Assembly (NCBI GenBank): GCA_944351315.1
Contig: CALVPL010000126.1
Coordinates: 1-6,631, forward strand
Direction of reading: 5' to 3'
Origin: an uncultured Bacilli bacterium
Lineage (GTDB): Bacteria > Bacillota_I > Bacilli_A > RF39 > UBA660
Length of the DNA: 6,631 nt
Below the pieces are notes generated by a model. It had not been told where the DNA came from, searched no databases, and was given only the letters and a program-made list of their open reading frames with translations. Below, piece after piece: positions 5,422-6,631 of the stretch. Positions within the stretch are counted from its first letter, which is position 1, and every line of letters starts with the position of its first letter. The position numbers and the translations under genes are program-made.

Positions 5422-5712
5422 TTAGTCTTTTAACCAAGTTTCTAATTCTTCTTTATTCATAAAACCAATATTTTTTTTAAGTTGTTTTCCGTCTTTAAAT
5501 AAAAGGATTGTCGGAATAGACATAACACCAAATTGCATCGCGATATCTTGATGTTCATCGACATTGATTTTTAAAATGGAAACGTTTTCTAATGTTTCTA
5601 AAACTTCACCTAGAGCTTTACAAGGTCCACACCAATCAGCATAGAAATCAACTAGAACTTTCCCATTTTTTATTTCTTCATCAAAATTTTCATCTTTTAA
5701 ATATTTTATCAT
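5422..5712 (-). CDS. trxA: Thioredoxin
   Basis: Small cytosolic disulfide reductase that donates electrons to reductases and keeps protein thiols reduced, itself recycled by thioredoxin reductase. At 96 residues it is slightly shorter than the 105-110 of classical TrxA, mainly at the N-terminus and in loops. The active site WCGPC is at 27-31 (Cys28 and Cys31), preceded by VLVDFYAD with the buried Asp22. The cis-proline motif SIPT is at 65-68 (Pro67), and the C-terminal part shows LLFKDGK. The ATG at 5712-5710 has AGGAG 6 nt upstream. It follows cvpA by 13 nt and is co-transcribed with it, ending at a strong terminator. It could be one of several thioredoxins in the genome, so the symbol denotes the family. 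Confidence 0.93.
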   Translation of the reverse strand: MIKYLKDENFDEEIKNGKVLVDFYADWCGPCKALGEVLETLENVSILKINVDEHQDIAMQFGVMSIPTILLFKDGKQLKKNIGFMNKEELETWLKD

Positions 5713-5725
5713 TTGTTTCTCCTAT

Positions 5726-6433
5726 CTATCTATAATTATCTAATATTTCATCAGCATTGGAAATTTGCAATTTTCCATTGTTAATCAATTCTTCTGCTGA
5801 AGATATATCTACAATACCATATTTTAATAAAATGTCCAAACATTTTCGATTGTATTCTTCTTTATCGTTTTTATTTTGATCTTTAATGCTAATAATCTCT
5901 TCAAAAGCATCATAGTAACTTGAAGTAATGTCGGATAAAATAGGACTAGAACTTGCTATTTTCGAAGCAAATGTGCTTTCTGTAACAATTTCATTGGTTG
6001 CTGGAATTTGATTTAATAAGAAAATAGCTACAAATATAAATAAGTAGGCTTCAAAAAAACCAAAAACAGCTCCTAATAATTTGGAAGGAATACCCAAGAT
6101 AATAGTAAAATTCAAAATTGTTTCAAATACTCCGGTAATTTTAATGATGATTTGTAAAACGGCCATCAATAAAACATATACTAAAACAAAAGCAATTGCC
6201 TCATATATAATAATATTTAGGGTAGTCAGTCCTGCAAAATCTCCGGCAAAATTAAAAAACGGCAAGAATGAATATAGAATTTTAGATACAGGATTTTTTA
6301 AGCTATAGGCTAAAACGATTACAATAATGGCTCCAATAAACATCGTAGCACTTTTTATGACTCCGCGTTTAAAACCAATAATAGCTCCCATAACTAAAAC
6401 TAAAATTAAAATAATATCTATAATTGCTGACAC
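5726..6433 (-). CDS. cvpA: CvpA family membrane protein with a C-terminal extension
   Basis: Integral membrane protein of the CvpA/colicin V production family, linked to envelope integrity in other bacteria; its exact molecular role is unsettled. About four membrane segments are visible, near residues 3-20, 28-45, 73-98 and 118-141. The family motif GFKRGVIKS follows the first segment (20-28), and PSKLLGAVFG (116-125) begins the fourth. Family members are usually 160-180 residues. This one has 235, because of a soluble helical tail from about 142 to 235 with no feature I recognise. Translation starts at GTG (6433-6431), with AGGAGG 6 nt upstream. It is the first gene of cvpA-trxA and is divergent from rnhC, the same neighbourhood as in Bacillus subtilis (rnhC beside zapA-yshB), but zapA is missing here. 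Confidence 0.88.
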   Translation of the reverse strand: MSAIIDIILILVLVMGAIIGFKRGVIKSATMFIGAIIVIVLAYSLKNPVSKILYSFLPFFNFAGDFAGLTTLNIIIYEAIAFVLVYVLLMAVLQIIIKITGVFETILNFTIILGIPSKLLGAVFGFFEAYLFIFVAIFLLNQIPATNEIVTESTFASKIASSSPILSDITSSYYDAFEEIISIKDQNKNDKEEYNRKCLDILLKYGIVDISSAEELINNGKLQISNADEILDNYR

Positions 6434-6457
6434 TTTATACCTCCTATCCTATTTAAT

Positions 6458-6486
6458 AGTATAAACGATTGAAAAAGAAAATGCAA
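6458..6486 (-). promoter_or_regulatory. Probable promoter of cvpA-trxA
   Basis: Minus strand -35 TTGCAT (6486-6481), 17-nt spacer, -10 TATACT (6463-6458). Transcription would begin near 6451, giving a leader of about 18 nt that contains the AGGAGG site. The -35 is weak. Confidence 0.6.
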
Positions 6487-6523
6487 AAAAATTTAGGAGA
6501 AAATATTTTTTTTCAAAAGAAAA

Positions 6524-6552
6524 TGGACAAAAGAATGGAAATTTAGTACAAT
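6524..6552 (+). promoter_or_regulatory. Promoter of rnhC
   Basis: -35 TGGACA (6524-6529), 17-nt spacer, -10 TACAAT (6547-6552). The start near 6558-6559 leaves a leader of only about 12 nt, with GGTGA at its very beginning as the ribosome binding site. It points away from the cvpA promoter; about 40 bp lie between the two -35 elements. Confidence 0.75.
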
Positions 6553-6570
6553 AAAGCTGGTGAAGAAAAA

Positions 6571-6631
6571 ATGACTATTGTTTTTAAAGTAAGTGATAAA
6601 TTAAAAGAAAAAATGATTGAATATTATACTC
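6571..6631 (+). CDS. rnhC: Start of probable ribonuclease HIII
   Basis: Only 20 codons are inside the window: MTIVFKVSDKLKEKMIEYYT. This resembles the beginning of the N-terminal substrate-binding (DUF3378) domain of RNase HIII, which removes RNA from RNA-DNA hybrids. The position supports the call: in Bacillus rnhC is divergent from the zapA-cvpA operon, and here the gene is divergent from cvpA. GGTGA lies 7 nt before the ATG. The catalytic domain is beyond the window, so the call rests on a short stretch plus gene order. Confidence 0.7.
   Translation, partial: MTIVFKVSDKLKEKMIEYYT

Overview
The window is AT-rich chromosomal DNA from a low-GC monoderm bacterium of the Bacillota/Mollicutes side of the tree. 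Four things point that way: an HrcA-CIRCE heat-shock operon, a DnaK N-terminus lacking the long insert of Gram-negative DnaK, strong AGGAGG-type ribosome binding sites, and a divergent gene pair that looks like the Bacillus rnhC/cvpA locus. TGA serves as a stop and Trp is encoded by TGG, so the standard bacterial code applies. The very compact layout (promoters inside the preceding gene, overlapping cistrons) fits a small-genome, possibly host-associated lineage, but the species cannot be named from sequence alone.

Layout: all genes but one lie on the minus strand, so transcription runs from high to low coordinates. (1) At 6434-6570 divergent promoters serve rnhC (plus, cut by the window edge) and cvpA-trxA (minus), which ends in a hairpin terminator at 5392-5419. 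(2) A single PemK/MazF-like gene (4873-5358) follows, with a good promoter placed so close to its ATG that the mRNA should be leaderless. (3) The rpsB-tsf operon (ribosomal protein S2 and EF-Ts) has a strong promoter inside the end of the PemK-like gene, a structured leader of about 115 nt, and a terminator at 2861-2890. (4) An unrecognised small membrane protein occupies 2413-2781. (5) The heat-shock operon hrcA-grpE-orf103-dnaK starts from a consensus promoter flanked by two CIRCE operators and runs off the window at position 1.

How the genes fit together: HrcA should repress its own operon through the two CIRCE sites, and GrpE is the nucleotide exchange factor for DnaK. An unrecognised helical protein of 103 residues sits between grpE and dnaK, overlapping grpE by 8 nt. 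S2 carries a C-terminal extension ending in a Rho_N/SAP-like helical motif. The most interesting items are the extra heat-shock cistron, the dual CIRCE arrangement, the S2 fusion, and the orphan, apparently leaderless PemK-like gene beside the ribosomal operon. No tRNA, rRNA, CRISPR array, insertion sequence or prophage was seen.
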